Assembly (NCBI GenBank): GCA_012845835.1
Contig: JABAKD010000023.1
Location: 14,425,702 to 14,489,701 of the forward strand
Direction of reading: 5' to 3'
Source: Undaria pinnatifida
Taxonomy: Eukaryota > Sar > Phaeophyceae > Laminariales > Alariaceae
Length of the DNA: 64,000 bases
Every line of letters starts with the position of its first letter. Positions within the stretch are counted from its first letter, which is position 1. The notes below the pieces were generated by a model. It saw only the letters and a program-made list of their open reading frames with translations, had not been told where the DNA came from and made no database searches. Shown here in pieces: positions 1 to 10,323 of the stretch. The translations under genes and the position numbers were made by a program.

Positions 1-198
1 TGAGTTTTTATTGGGAGGGGTCCTATTTTTTGTCCACTATAAAGGTAAGTGTTGGTACTTTTACTTGAGGTGGGGATTTTTGAGCTAGATCTAACATCAC
101 ATCTATTTTATAAATTTATTACTGTAGTTTCCCGTGTTTTTGTTACGGTTTGCCGATTTCTGGAGGCATTCCTATAGCGGGGCTAAAAGGCGCCGCAA

Positions 199-774
199 TT
201 GGCTACAAATATGCCTCCTGTTCTCTCACGCTTGCGCTGTAGTGTGCACTGCATAATCAATCGCAAAGCGAGGTCAAGGCTCCCAGCTGCAATGTCTATC
301 TCGCCCGCCAACCAACCGAAATGTTCCCGAACGGAGGTGATGCTTTCGGCGCACAACTCCATCTACCCAGACTCCCCCGATGATGGTTGTGAGTTCCCAA
401 ACGGACCCATCGATGGGCAGCAATCGCTTGAAGAAGCGTTCCAGGAGGCAGAGGAGCCCAATAGTGTAGGAGTACAAGGGTCTATGTTTGCCGACCCCGA
501 GCCACACGTGGAGACAGACATCCAGGAGGGTCTAATGAGGACTGTGGTGCCTCCGTCGAGTGTCGTGCTGGACGTGGAGGTCGAAGCCCTCATCGCCATT
601 GCGTCTAGCGAGCCCAGGACAGTGCGTGCTCACATCCTCCACGCGCAGAAGCGTTGGCTGGCGGGGCCGGCTGCGAACACCAAGACCCTTTGCAGAAATG
701 GGACAGGGAGCGTCCTCCCGACGCGTCGACATGTGGGAAGCAGTCGACGATCATTGCCGGCATACAGATGCAGG
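199..774 (+). CDS. Coding-like exon, frame uncertain, unknown protein
   Basis: A 192-codon open frame covers this stretch, and a strong splice donor (CAG then GTAAGG) lies at its end near 774. The middle of the frame is rich in acidic residues and has no simple repeats, which looks protein-like. Near the 3' end the two other forward frames read at least as well (one gives RVDMWEAVDDHC), so a frameshift or a different splice structure is likely. No family is recognised and no start codon can be fixed. It may be the remnant of one exon of a larger gene that begins before the window. Confidence 0.3.
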
Positions 775-779
775 TAAGG

Positions 780-1560
780 GTTACGCGAAGGAGTGCGGGT
801 GTTTCAGTAGAAATGTACAGTGTAATGCTTACGGCGCGCCGCTGTTTTCGGCATGAAATGCAAGCATCGTTTTATATTGATATTTGTCCCATCTGGTTAT
901 TTACAACTCCGTCCACACACCGTCCACGTACAGCAATTTCTTTTTATATTTTGACGTTTTGGGCCGGAAATAGTTGCATCGTTTGATATTTATATTTGTC
1001 CCATGCCGTTCTTTACAATTACGTCTATTACACGTATAGCAGTACCTTCAACACATGGCACGTACTCGTACGAGGACGATACAGCAGCACTATTTCGGAG
1101 ACCATAGTAAATAGGACTTAATTATTTAGGTAAAAATATGTCCCTTGTAACTGTATACCAGGTACGTTTTTGGGTGTGCCATCGGTCTTATTTGCTTACA
1201 TCGTCCCCCGTAACAGTACGAAGTTAGGACTGTGTGTCGTGCCCATAGCAGGAGTAGGAGCGACATACGACGAGTATGTACTCATGGTGGTGACTGATAA
1301 TTCCTCAAGTATGTTGCCACAGCACTGTACACTGCGGCAGTGTTTTTACGCAGTCGTAGGAAGTACAGGTGTCTCTTTGAGGCGAAAGGCACGGCCATAG
1401 TACGCCCATGCCCAGTGTGGTTGAATATTTCATGATGTCACCAAACCACCATACACAGTTCCAACAGTCAGCCTGCGTTAGGACAGTGGAGGGGTACGCA
1501 TACCTGTCCTTTTTTGTATTCTTCTCCCGGAGAATACCTTCGCAGATACCAGCTCGTATA
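780..1560. other. Intergenic or intronic sequence, nothing recognised
   Basis: This stretch is A+T-richer than its left neighbour and has short scattered GTAC-rich words. Two near-copies of a phrase about tttatattgatatttgtccc occur about 110 bp apart (near 868 and 985). No credible exon is visible. Confidence 0.4.
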
Positions 1561-1870
1561 AGTGGACTTGCTTGGATCTTTTTTCTGAAAGTGCTCGGTT
1601 GGCACCTCCCTGGCATCTCCGGGGGTCCCACTTCGACACCGCCTCCGTGCATTACTTGCGGAACGGTCCAGCTTTTCTTTTGTTTCTTGCTCAGCCTTTA
1701 TTGCTTTTGTTTCTGCTCGTTTTGCCAGTTGTTTCTTGGCTTTTCAGCTGCTTACTGCAAATTTGGTTTTTCTGCCAACGCGATTTTGAACCTTTCCGCG
1801 ATTTTTTCTTCCTTTTTGTCTAGTAAGTTGAACCTACCGTTTCCCTCTAATTTTCCGCCTGTGTATTAGT
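1560..1870 (-). mobile_element. Repeat related to the 5' part of the LINE-like fragment at 49.4-49.8 kb
   Basis: The stretch from the phrase gaaagtgctcggttggcacc to the gene-poor boundary near 1860 matches 49447-49765 closely in order and wording. Read on the minus strand it encodes a Lys/Arg/Glu/Gln-rich segment ending in a Pro/Gly-rich part, as the 49.4 kb copy does. That copy runs directly into a reverse-transcriptase C-terminal region, so this is probably a fragment of the same retroelement. A shorter copy of the same phrase (Phe/Leu-rich on the plus strand) is near 63230-63300. Confidence 0.45.
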
Positions 1871-1979
1871 TGCGGAACGGTCCAGCTTTAGCTTTTGTTT
1901 GATTCCCACCATTTGTTTTGTACTTGACGAAGTTTCATCAGCTGAGATCTGGGCTTGGCTCATCATCTCCGCACCGCCC

Positions 1980-2345
1980 AGCACCCCATCGCAGCGCCAT
2001 AGCTTACAGCAACGCAGCGCCGTGCAGTGCCCTGCGATGCCCTGCAGCTCAGCTCAGCAGCGCACAGCAGCGCTAGCTCAGCAGAGCGAAGCGCTGTGCT
2101 TTGCCGTGCTCTGCCATGCTGCGTTCTTTGCTGTACTTTTTTACTAGTTGGTACATGCCAATATTCGGAGTATCATACCACGTACCGGTACTATTAATAC
2201 TACACCAAGGTTTGTACATATGACGTTGTTATTGGATCACAAACAATGCACCCCCAGCTCAGTTCAGCAAGACTAAGTATAGCTCAGCAGCGCAGCGCAG
2301 TGCGGTGCCGTGCCTTGCCCTTCGTTTTGTGGTGCTGTGTCGTGC
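1980..2345. repeat. CAGC/GCAGTGC-rich low-complexity tract
   Basis: Runs of cagctcag, cagcgc and gccgtgc words occur in two blocks (about 1990-2120 and 2255-2345). Similar wording returns at 51.55-52.65 kb. The open frames here are products of the repeat and are not called as genes. Confidence 0.55.
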
Positions 2346-2965
2346 GACGCTGTGCGTTTTTTGGAACATACGGCAGCAGTTACTATAGTAGCAGTTGTAG
2401 CACCAGGTATGACACAGATACCAGGCTATATACGTGTTTTGTGTACTCGTCTGTTTGCTTTTTCTTCAGTTGATTGTCCTCTCTTGGTCCCCATGCCCCC
2501 CCCCCCCCGCAAATATCGCACGTACTGCCGTTTATAACGTGAAATCAACAAGCACACAACACAGCGCAGGGCATTTAGCTCTGCACAAGCACATCTTGGC
2601 ATTGTTATCAATTCCCTATTCGCACCAAATAATCACGGGCTTCTTCTTCCTGCCCCATTTATTTAACTGCTTCAGTTAGTTGCATCCTTGCGCGTGTACC
2701 ACCAGGTACCGTTGGTACGTGCGTGTACTGTCTTTTTGTTTTTTCGTCGTTGGTTTTGTTCTCCATCTCGGTCCTCTTCGCGATTTTTTCTTCGCAAATT
2801 TCACCCGTACTGCTGCCGATCAGATCGTGACATCGCCAATATCCAGCACAGCACAGACAGGGCAGTCAGCTCCGCGTAACTCTTCACATTATCAAATCGC
2901 TAGTTCGCTAAGTCATGGGCCTCTTTTTTCTGCCCCCTTCACATTTATTAGTTGAAATCTTCCTT

Positions 2966-3014
2966 GCGCGAGCGTATCGGGCGGCGTCAGCCGCCCGCGG
3001 AGCGGAGCCCTTGT
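2966..3014 (+). repeat. GC-rich hairpin element, copy 1
   Basis: A perfect 7-bp stem, GGGCGGC and GCCGCCC around a GTCA loop (2979-2996), is followed by gcggagcggagcccttgtat. A near-identical block lies at 54784-54832, and shorter relatives are at 13983-14020 and 14595-14625. The surroundings are A+T-richer, so this stands out as a small inserted palindrome. Confidence 0.6.
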
Positions 3015-3677
3015 ATATCATACTGTTGTATGTCGACGCCTCCATTTATTACAAGCCCCCCCCCATATGAAACCACCCCCGGCGGAGGCCAACACCTTCG
3101 AGAACGCCTCGGGGCAAGCTTGTTTGTATAACTTATCTTCCCTGCCCCCCTTACCCCTGAATTCGTACCGGCGCGTTATTTCTCCCCTATTGTATTCGAA
3201 ATACCGCGCGTTCAGGTAACAGTCGAAGGTATTGATTCCGGAAGCGTATGTTGTCGTTGTTGCTTCCCCGGTGTTTGGACTTTTCGTCACCTCAACGCTT
3301 TTAATTGTTGTTCGTGTTGTTCCGCCCCTCTATCCCTTAGAACGCACGGGGTTGTTTTTTTCCACCAAAAAGGTGTATTACTGTGTCCAGTATCGTGTTT
3401 TTATTCCTGTATGGGACAGATACTAATAACGGCACAAATACGTGGTACCAACAGCCCATAATATAATTGAACGAGTACGCACTTGTGAATACAACGTTGA
3501 ACTATGCGCTCGTAAGATATACGTGGTACAAACATGGAAGGTTTACCCCAAGGCCACACGAACTGTTCGGACAATATAACGATACGTCGAGTCTCTGCGA
3601 GATCTGTTGCATAATGCAGACCCCGCCCCTATTCCCGTTCTCGGTGTTGTCCCACTCCGTCAACGTTTTACTAACAG
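3015..3677. other. Non-coding stretch upstream of the 3678 exon
   Basis: I see short GTAC-rich words and a C-rich tract near 3055-3085, but no exon with convincing borders. The last bases before 3678 (tactaacag) are a good branch point plus acceptor, so part of this is probably intron. Confidence 0.4.
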
Positions 3678-3905
3678 GATGTCCTCGACCGCCAACATAA
3701 GCGTGGCGCGGACGACGTCGGGTACTGCCTTTCTCGAACGGTTAGGTCCTGCAGCCAGTACCAGGCCTCGATTGCCCTCGGCGCTGTTGGTGCGGGCAGC
3801 CAGTGTCGTCGCGGTAAATGCATGGCGAAGGCCATGTCCATGTTCGGCGGCAAAGGAAAAGACGGGATACCGGCGGTGGTAGTGGAGGCTCTGTGCAAGT
3901 TCTGA
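3678..3905 (+). CDS. 3' terminal exon of an unknown gene
   Basis: The acceptor tactaacag ends at 3677. The frame that starts with GAT GTC CTC GAC is then open for 75 codons to a TGA at 3903-3905. The product starts DVLDRQHKRGADDVGYCLSR, is Cys-, Arg- and Gly-rich, and ends FGGKGKDGIPAVVVEALCKF. This frame has a more protein-like composition than the two other forward frames. The upstream exons are not found, so this is a partial or stranded gene. I do not recognise the family. Confidence 0.45.
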   Translation, partial: DVLDRQHKRGADDVGYCLSRTVRSCSQYQASIALGAVGAGSQCRRGKCMAKAMSMFGGKGKDGIPAVVVEALCKF

Positions 3906-4015
3906 ATACTCCCGCTGAATCTTGTTGACGCAGGTTACGGCGTTACGGCCCTTATTTGGGTGAGCGTTGGAAGCTCGTTTGCGGCCATGTAGCCAGGACG
4001 CACGTACTTCGAAAT

Positions 4016-4980
4016 GTACTTAGACGTAGACGTCTTCTGTGGGGCGTCAAGGAGGTCCCTGGTTTTATCTCACCTGAGTTTTGTTTGAGTCGCCGCAGCG
4101 TGTTCATGTCACAGTATTTTTTTTTGGCGTATCGGGAGTGGGTGTGCGTGTAACGCCTACGACGGCGGGGGGGGTGGTTCGGAGAGGGGGGGAAGGTGGC
4201 GAGTGGGGGTTCGATGCGAAGTCTAGCCGCTATTGTTTTGCGCGTTTGGTTTTCAGAATGCGTGTCGTTCACAACGTACGTTGACGTGGACGCCTTCTTT
4301 CGGGTGTCTAAAAGGTTATCAACTTGGCTTTATATAATCTGAGTTTTGTACGAGTCGCCGCTACGGGTAAATCTCACCCCTTTTTTTTTAGGGGGGGGGC
4401 GGGGTCTCGGAGGGGTGTGAAAGTGCGGCGCGTACGGCGGAGGGGGGGGGGGGGGGGGGCTAGGGGGAGATGCGGGGGGGGGGGGGGGGGGGATCGGCTG
4501 TCAATGCAATGGCTAGCGGCACATTTTTTCGGGAGACCGATTTTAGAATGCTTGAGTATGGGGAACACACTTACTCCATTTTGTCATAATGCGCGTCGTT
4601 CCAAACGTACCTTGATGTGGACGCATTTCGAGTGTGAGAAAGGTCCTCAACTCGGTTTTATCTGAGTTTTGTACGAGTCGCCGCTACGGGTTACTCTTAC
4701 GGGTAGTTTTTTGGGGGGTCTCGGAGGGAGGGATGCGTGTGGGGCGTGCGGTGGGGGAGGTGGCCCGGGGCGGGGGGAGTGTTCAATGCTAGCCGCACAT
4801 TATTTCATTTTTTATGTGTAGTGTTTAATGAGTGGCGGTGGGCAATGGACGTGCACTCCTTGCTCAGGTTGCGCGTAATTTCTAGCGGACGTTGACGTTG
4901 ACGACTTCCGACGGCGATGCAGGAGGTTCCCTCAACGGGTTTACCTTTGCTGAGTTGGGATGAGACGCCACCGCGTCGTG
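4016..4980 (+). repeat. Four-unit diverged tandem array with G-homopolymer tracts
   Basis: A phrase close to GTACGTTGACGTGGACG starts at 4016, 4276, 4607 and 4887. Each copy is followed by a (t)caac..ggttttatctgagttttg block, then a cgagtcgccgctacgggt block, then a long G run, and in the first three units a ctagccgcacatt-like block. Unit lengths are about 260, 331 and 280 bp. The G runs reach about 20 bases (4443-4460, 4475-4492). Confidence 0.75.
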
Positions 4981-5009
4981 CTTTTCTTTTATTTGTTGAT
5001 GGGGGTTCG

Positions 5010-5060
5010 GAGAGGGCGCGGGGGGGGGGGGGGGGGGGGAGGAGAAGGGAGGGCGGGGGG
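5010..5060 (+). repeat. Poly-G tract
   Basis: A nearly pure G run (about 5021-5039) continues into a G/A-rich stretch. It belongs to the fourth unit of the array that starts at 4016. It could form a G-quadruplex on the plus strand. Confidence 0.6.
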
Positions 5061-5217
5061 TGCTATCGCGAGGAGTTTACGTGTTGTGTTGTAATGGAAC
5101 GGGTCGGAGCGGCGCTGTCTGGGTCGCTCCATATTATAGTACCTGCTCGGTAGATCTCACCAGGTCTTACGTCGAAACACTTCGACCTGGTGGGTTCCTT
5201 TCGGAGAGTGCTGCGGT

Positions 5218-5700
5218 GTGTGCGGATGTTGTAGGACACACATACGTCTTTGGTACTCACATGTAGGTATGCATTTTCTTGCTCGTTCAGTAACTTTTAT
5301 TGTCTCAAGACTTGGGAGCGACACCGACGATTACGCGAATAATACAAATATGGATTCGATGGATACAAAGAGACTATCTTATGGCAGGGCATGCGAGATC
5401 GCCGCATATGGTCGTATACGAGGCGTGTTCGTTGTTGCGCACATGACCAACAATGCCGAGGGCAGAACGCTAATTAGTACGACCTCCTTTTATTGTATAT
5501 GCCAATGGTGCACCTACGCCGAGTCTCTGATTTTTCGCCAACCTACGGGATACGTCCACGTAATTTTAGATCACAGCGGTTTGATCCTCCGCCTCTTAAT
5601 ATCCCATGCTATCAGTCATCCTCAGGTGTCGCCACCGTCGTTCCCCTCTGCAGCTCAGCGTACCACCATCTTCGCACATTTCGGGCTCTTTCTTTGGTGA
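5218..5700 (+). CDS. Hypothetical open frame, weak
   Basis: The frame is open for 160 codons with a mixed, non-repetitive composition in its middle (for example RLSYGRACEIAAYGRIRGVF). No start context, splice border or family match is visible. It overlaps the C-terminal end of the minus-strand ORF at 5612-6433 only slightly. It could be an exon or a chance frame. Confidence 0.2.
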   Translation: MCGCCRTHIRLWYSHVGMHFLARSVTFIVSRLGSDTDDYANNTNMDSMDTKRLSYGRACEIAAYGRIRGVFVVAHMTNNAEGRTLISTTSFYCICQWCTYAESLIFRQPTGYVHVILDHSGLILRLLISHAISHPQVSPPSFPSAAQRTTIFAHFGLFLW

Positions 5701-6599
5701 CCATGCTTTTCGAGGAACGATGGAGGGATTCCACGTTTAGCACACGCCGCGCAGTACGCTGGCTGTACGCGTCGTTTTTTTTTCCCATCCGAACGTCCGT
5801 CGCGACTGCTGCGTTCCTTGCGTCGTTGCTTCCACCGCGATCGTACTTCAGTATGGGTCTCGTCGCCTTCCGCTTTGACGCAGGCACTCCCTGTCCCGAT
5901 GCCAATCCTTGACAAGCCACGTGACCGCCCGCAGCACTGCTCGAGTCCCCTATTTCCTCGTCAGCTCCGCCATCCTCTTGGACTCTGGACGATGAGAATC
6001 TGCCCTGCCCCATGCGTGCCGTGTCCGCCTTGTCGGACTCCCCCTTCACACCCCATGGCCTAATGCAAGCTTTGGCTATAGCCCTGTCGTGGCTGCCCTT
6101 GAACATCCTGGCCTCCTCATGTTTCTCGCTTTTCCGTTCTCCCTTCGCCGCGGATCTCTCCTTTACAGCCTCAGCGGTCCACACGGATTTTTCTGCCTTG
6201 ATGTTGCTTTCCCTCCTTTCTCTGGTCGTCGCGTGCCTCTCGGATTGTACAGGGAGGGGCTGTAGTCCAACCTTCGCACGGAGTGCTTTGACAACGGCGA
6301 CATATCCACCTTCCATCACACGCTCCAGGATAGCTATCTGTGCCCTGGGGAAATGTGTGAAGTAACAATCGCACGTCTTGGGGGGCATGGCAGCGATGCC
6401 GCCATTCGCGCTCTCAATGGTGTTTGTCCCCAACTTCGTGCAGAACGCGGGCGCTCGAATGCTTGTAGTGAGGACCAGGTTCTGAAGGTCACACGTGCTA
6501 CAGGCGTGGGGTTTCTTCTGGTTGCCACCCGACTCGTTGCGACAGTGCGAGAAGAAGGCCCAAGACTGCCCTTCATCCAGCGCGATATGCCGGACCGTA
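5612..6599 (-). CDS. Hypothetical protein with zinc-finger-like, transposase-like N-terminal part
   Basis: The same minus-strand frame is open from about 6620 to the stop at 5612, well upstream of the first usual start. Early residues read VRHIALDEGQSWAFFSHCRN, followed by a HACSTC motif and KLGTNTIESAN. The N-x-IES-N pattern and the nearby Cys pairs resemble the last catalytic block of some DDE transposases, but the match is weak. The remaining roughly 200 residues are Lys/Arg/Glu/Ser-rich and look disordered. An upstream TGA sits near 6622, and a possible acceptor (cacaacag) lies just after it, so this could be a terminal exon. Function is not assigned. Confidence 0.35.
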
Positions 6600-7029
6600 C
6601 CCCTGTTGTGGATACACAGACGTCAACGGTGTACCGAACGCAGCGTACATGGGGCAGGTTGAACCGCGATCCATGAGCCACTTTTGAAACCGGTGACGAA
6701 AGAAATAGTGAGCCCGGGGTTTGTTATCATTTTTACCCCCTGAACCACACCACGAAACGTGCAGGCCAGCAATCATCAAATATAGGACCTACATTCGATC
6801 CTGTGTTCCAGCAGATACCAGCACCGTCAAGACTCTTTTAGAGGCCATTCTAAAGCCCGCTTCCGTCTTCGCCGCTTTCTGTCCTAGACGTATGTACGGC
6901 AGCATAGTGGCCTGCGCGGTCGGTACACGTCACCGGAGGCGGGCAACACACAAACGTATAGTCCGTCAGGTTCCAAACATTGAAAACACCCCGGCACTAA
7001 AGAACACTTATCTCCGGCATGGGTAGGTG

Positions 7030-7604
7030 GTCAGAGGTGGAGGGAATACGCTTGGAACGGCCCTCTCGAGCCGGAGGACTTGGCACTTTTTTTTTCTTAT
7101 TTCTTAGTAAGAGGTTGCCTAATTTTTGCAGTAATCTTTATTTTCTGGTCCAACCTTACGTGGATTGTAATTTTGGCACACAAGAATTAGACCCCGCATT
7201 TAGATAGCTCGTGACATTTGCGCCTGGTCTGTTTTTATGTTTAAAAAATCCGATAAACCGACGTTAAATGTTGGCAAAACTACGGATCTCGCAGGTCGAT
7301 TTGTTCAAGTTTACATGCAATAGTTGGCTGTGGGATTTTATTTGAAGGGCGGGAAACGATTCACCACAAGTCATATTCGCATGGAGTTTGTTGCGTTTGT
7401 TCTGAAACACGAAATTCAGCGAGATACTCGTCATTTGTCCCAAAATGACTGATTTGGGCAAAGTTTGGCCTTTTTTTTCTTCATGCAGTGTTGCATACTT
7501 ACTCGTTCCAAGGTTCCCCTCCGGGATGTGGCTGGGGGAATGGCGCAAGCGCCGATAGGAAAGCAACGAACATTTGACGAACACTAAATAATGGCGCTTT
7601 GCAT
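7030..7604. other. Sequence downstream of the Helitron coding region
   Basis: The minus-strand coding region of the Helitron stops at 7605. Its 3' terminus, expected to be a short hairpin followed by CTRR on the minus strand, should lie in this stretch. I could not place it with confidence. Open frames here look like chance frames. Confidence 0.35.
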
Positions 7605-8219
7605 TTAACCGTGGTACTGGAGTGAGTTGTAGTGCTGGATGATAGGGTCGTGCAGAACGTTGCACGAGTTTGGCTCGGGGTGTGTGCTCGAATAATCTGT
7701 GCCAGCAAATGTGACATTGATGTTGATGTTGAATAGATGATAGGCGGTGGTGATTTCAATATGTGTGGCGTAAGCATATGCGTTGGACATGAGGTTGAGG
7801 TAGTGACCGACTGATGTATAGAGCGTGTCGGGTTGACCAAGGGTAGCGACAGATTCGCTTTGGATTCCGCCTGAAATGATGTCGTTGAATGACACCCCGA
7901 ATAAGGGGATTGAGTCGTACAGGTGATCACGAACATGTTGTAGTATTTGCTGTCGTGTAATGAAGTGTGAGTCAGGGTCCCCATGCACTTTGCGGGCTAT
8001 GCAACGAAATGAGCAAGCGCCATCTCCTATCTCATTAACAATGGTCCACTTGTTGCTGTTGTCGTCGCTACTGCTCTCGCCGTTGTCGCTGTTGTTGTCA
8101 CTATCACTGTCCTTGTCGCTACTGCTGTCGCTGTCGATGTCGGTATTGCTTTTATTTGACTTTCCATTCCCTGAGGAATTGACATTCAAATACAGGGGTT
8201 TTCTTCCTGTAGCAGCCAA
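7605..8219 (-). CDS. OTU cysteine protease domain fused to the helicase end
   Basis: This 204-codon stretch continues the helicase frame without a stop (VVFREIILAATGRK spans the junction). A Ser/Asp/Asn-rich linker of about 50 residues follows. Then come the OTU blocks: DGACSFRCIAR with the catalytic Asp and Cys (about residues 70-80 of this part) and, at the end, IIQHYNSLQYHG with the catalytic His. OTU enzymes cleave ubiquitin chains, and OTU domains are known in some Helitrons. All three catalytic residues are present, unlike in the rest of the element. Confidence 0.8.
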   Translation of the reverse strand: MAATGRKPLYLNVNSSGNGKSNKSNTDIDSDSSSDKDSDSDNNSDNGESSSDDNSNKWTIVNEIGDGACSFRCIARKVHGDPDSHFITRQQILQHVRDHLYDSIPLFGVSFNDIISGGIQSESVATLGQPDTLYTSVGHYLNLMSNAYAYATHIEITTAYHLFNININVTFAGTDYSSTHPEPNSCNVLHDPIIQHYNSLQYHG

Positions 8220-9829
8220 AATGATTTCCCGAAAGACGACGTTGGCAACTTTGGGAACGTTGTCTATGAGCCTGCTTGTTTTTACGAGACACAGGATGTT
8301 TTCTCGTGAAGTGGTGCGGCTGAGAGCGACGTATAATTGCCCATGCGTGAATGCACCATCTCTTAGATCAAGGCCAACTTTCTGTGGCGTTTGCCCTTGT
8401 GACTTGTTGATTGTGATGGCGTAGCATAAACGAAGAGGAAGTTGATGATGGAAGGTAATTCCTTTGTGGCCTACTTGAGTTTCGAAACAGATTCTGGGTA
8501 TTTTAACAATAGGAAATCCTTCTTGCCGTTAACGAGACCACTGTCAATGTTAATGTTCTTGATGAACATTACCAAAGCTTCTATCTTAAGTTGCAAGTCA
8601 TGTGGAGGTGTGCCTGGTACCTTAACGGTGTTAAAGTATTCGACAGACACGACCTCTGGCATGTTTTCGTCGTCGGTGACGAGCCGGCCCGAACTCTTCT
8701 CGTGCTGCACATGTCCAGGCAACATGTGCAGAACGTATTCAATGATTTGGTCGATGTTGTCATTGGTAGGTGCTAATATACCGCGGTCATCGAACTTGCT
8801 GTGATTTACTTGCAAAATATCAGGATAAACGGCTTAACCGAGGTCTTCGAAGTTAGTGGTTCCATTGGTTTGGCACACGTGTTCGGAGCCGGCGGAGTCC
8901 TTCGATGTGTACTTGAGAGGTGTAGCTGTACTCCCGTCGGAAATGGTTACTGGTTCGATGTCGCTTTCGCCCACTGCCAGCACTATTTTAGCGTGGGGAA
9001 TGTCTCCTCGGTCTCTCATTGATTTCGTGAGACGAAAACGCTGAACATGTTTCCAGAGGTGCGAGGATAAAGAGGCTTCATCGACAACGTCTCTTGCAGT
9101 ACCAAACTGTACAATTGGGCCACACTGGCGCCAATCTCCTGAGAAGACAATGGTTTTCCCGCCGAAAGGAAGATCATTGTTCATGAGGTCCCTTAGTGTT
9201 GAATCTAAAGCTTCAGGAGCATATTTGCCTGAAATTGGGCATTCGTCCCATATTAATAATCCTGCTTGTTTGAGGACATCAGCTCTTTGAGACTCTGCTT
9301 TGATATTACACGTGCTACCACTAACAGCGTCTGGACCGAAGGCAAGTTTAAAAGTTGAATGTGCGGTGAGACCACCCGGGAGGATCAATGCGGCTTATCT
9401 AGTAGACGCCGTACATGAGATGAGTGTCCCACGAGCTCTGAGATGCAGCAATAGTAGTTTCGGTGAATGTCTCGCCAGTTCCAGCAGGTGCATGGATCAT
9501 GTATACGCCTCCTTTTGTTGTATGACGCTGGATGTGATTGCATCAAACACGGTTTTCTGTTCTTGTGTAACTTGGGGGATAAGTTGATCGGCTAACTCTT
9601 GCATTTCTTGCCGGTCGAAAGCTCCGAGGAAGCGGTCGTAATCAGTGTTTTCGTTGTGTACTTTGGGCAAACCATACTTGTCCGTGGATCTGCCATGTTT
9701 GTGACGCATAAAGTCGATAGATATTAGAGCGGCGTTGACGGCAGCAGATTGTGGAAGGTTCGAAGCGAAGTCTGCCGCGAGATCATCGTGGAAAACCTCC
9801 CATAGCGCGCAAGCAGGTGCACCATGCAA
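8220..9829 (-). pseudogene. Helitron Pif1-type helicase, broken
   Basis: Motifs in order are the Q-like block LIPQVTQEQKTVFDAI (near 9570), Walker A as HAPAGTGET (9506-9470), LIWDECPIS (Walker B, near 9250), GDWRQCGPIV, a LAPTNDNIDQI block (near 8780), and the C-terminal NKSQGQT and LYVALSR (8410-8325). Walker A has Glu where Lys is needed. There is a frameshift just after it, a TAG near 9398, and another frame change near 8515. From 8520 to 7605 the frame is unbroken and runs from the helicase end into the OTU domain. Confidence 0.85.
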
Positions 9830-9856
9830 GATGAGTGTGGTGAATAGTTGTCGTAA

Positions 9857-10303
9857 TTATTTAGCCGTCGAAAAACCGATGCCTTCTGGTAGACATATCG
9901 TGTACTCCTCAACACCATGAACTAGGCCGATAGCTCTGGCGGCATCTTCGAATGTTTCGTGTAGAAGGCTGTTGACTGTTCGGATATGTGTCCAGCTGGT
10001 TGTGTGTTCATGGAGTAAAAGGAGTCGTAGGTACCATATGTCTCGTTGATCAGGGCTCATGTTTTGAAGACGAGCTACGATTGGCTTGCTTCGGAGATAG
10101 GCAAAATAGAGGTATAGATCGCGCCAATGGGTCGTGGACGAGCCGTTGTCGTTGGAGGTTTCTTCGTCATGGGAGTCGTCATCGCATGGGCGAGATCGCT
10201 TTGATGTGCGTTCTTTTGGCTGGATAATGTATTGTTCATAATATTGCAGGTATGTCAAGTCATTGAATTGATCGTGAAAAGGTCGTCCGAAGTACTTCAT
10301 CAA
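9857..10303 (-). pseudogene. Helitron Rep-helicase linker
   Basis: The peptide opens YFGRPFHDQFNDLTYLQYYE and later has WYLRLLLLHEHTTSWTHIRTV and HETFEDAARAIGL. These match the conserved linker of Helitrons (YFxRP, LTYxxYY, LRLLLLHV, FxxAAxALGL). About 145 residues are intact in one frame. It overlaps the helicase block at 9724-9829, again with a frame change. Confidence 0.8.
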
Positions 10304-10323
10304 GTTTTACACGGAGGATGTGG

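Noticed and set aside
7960-8424. A 154-codon plus-strand frame rich in Leu/Ser
   Set aside because: It is the reverse of the helicase-OTU coding strand, whose reading has clear motifs.
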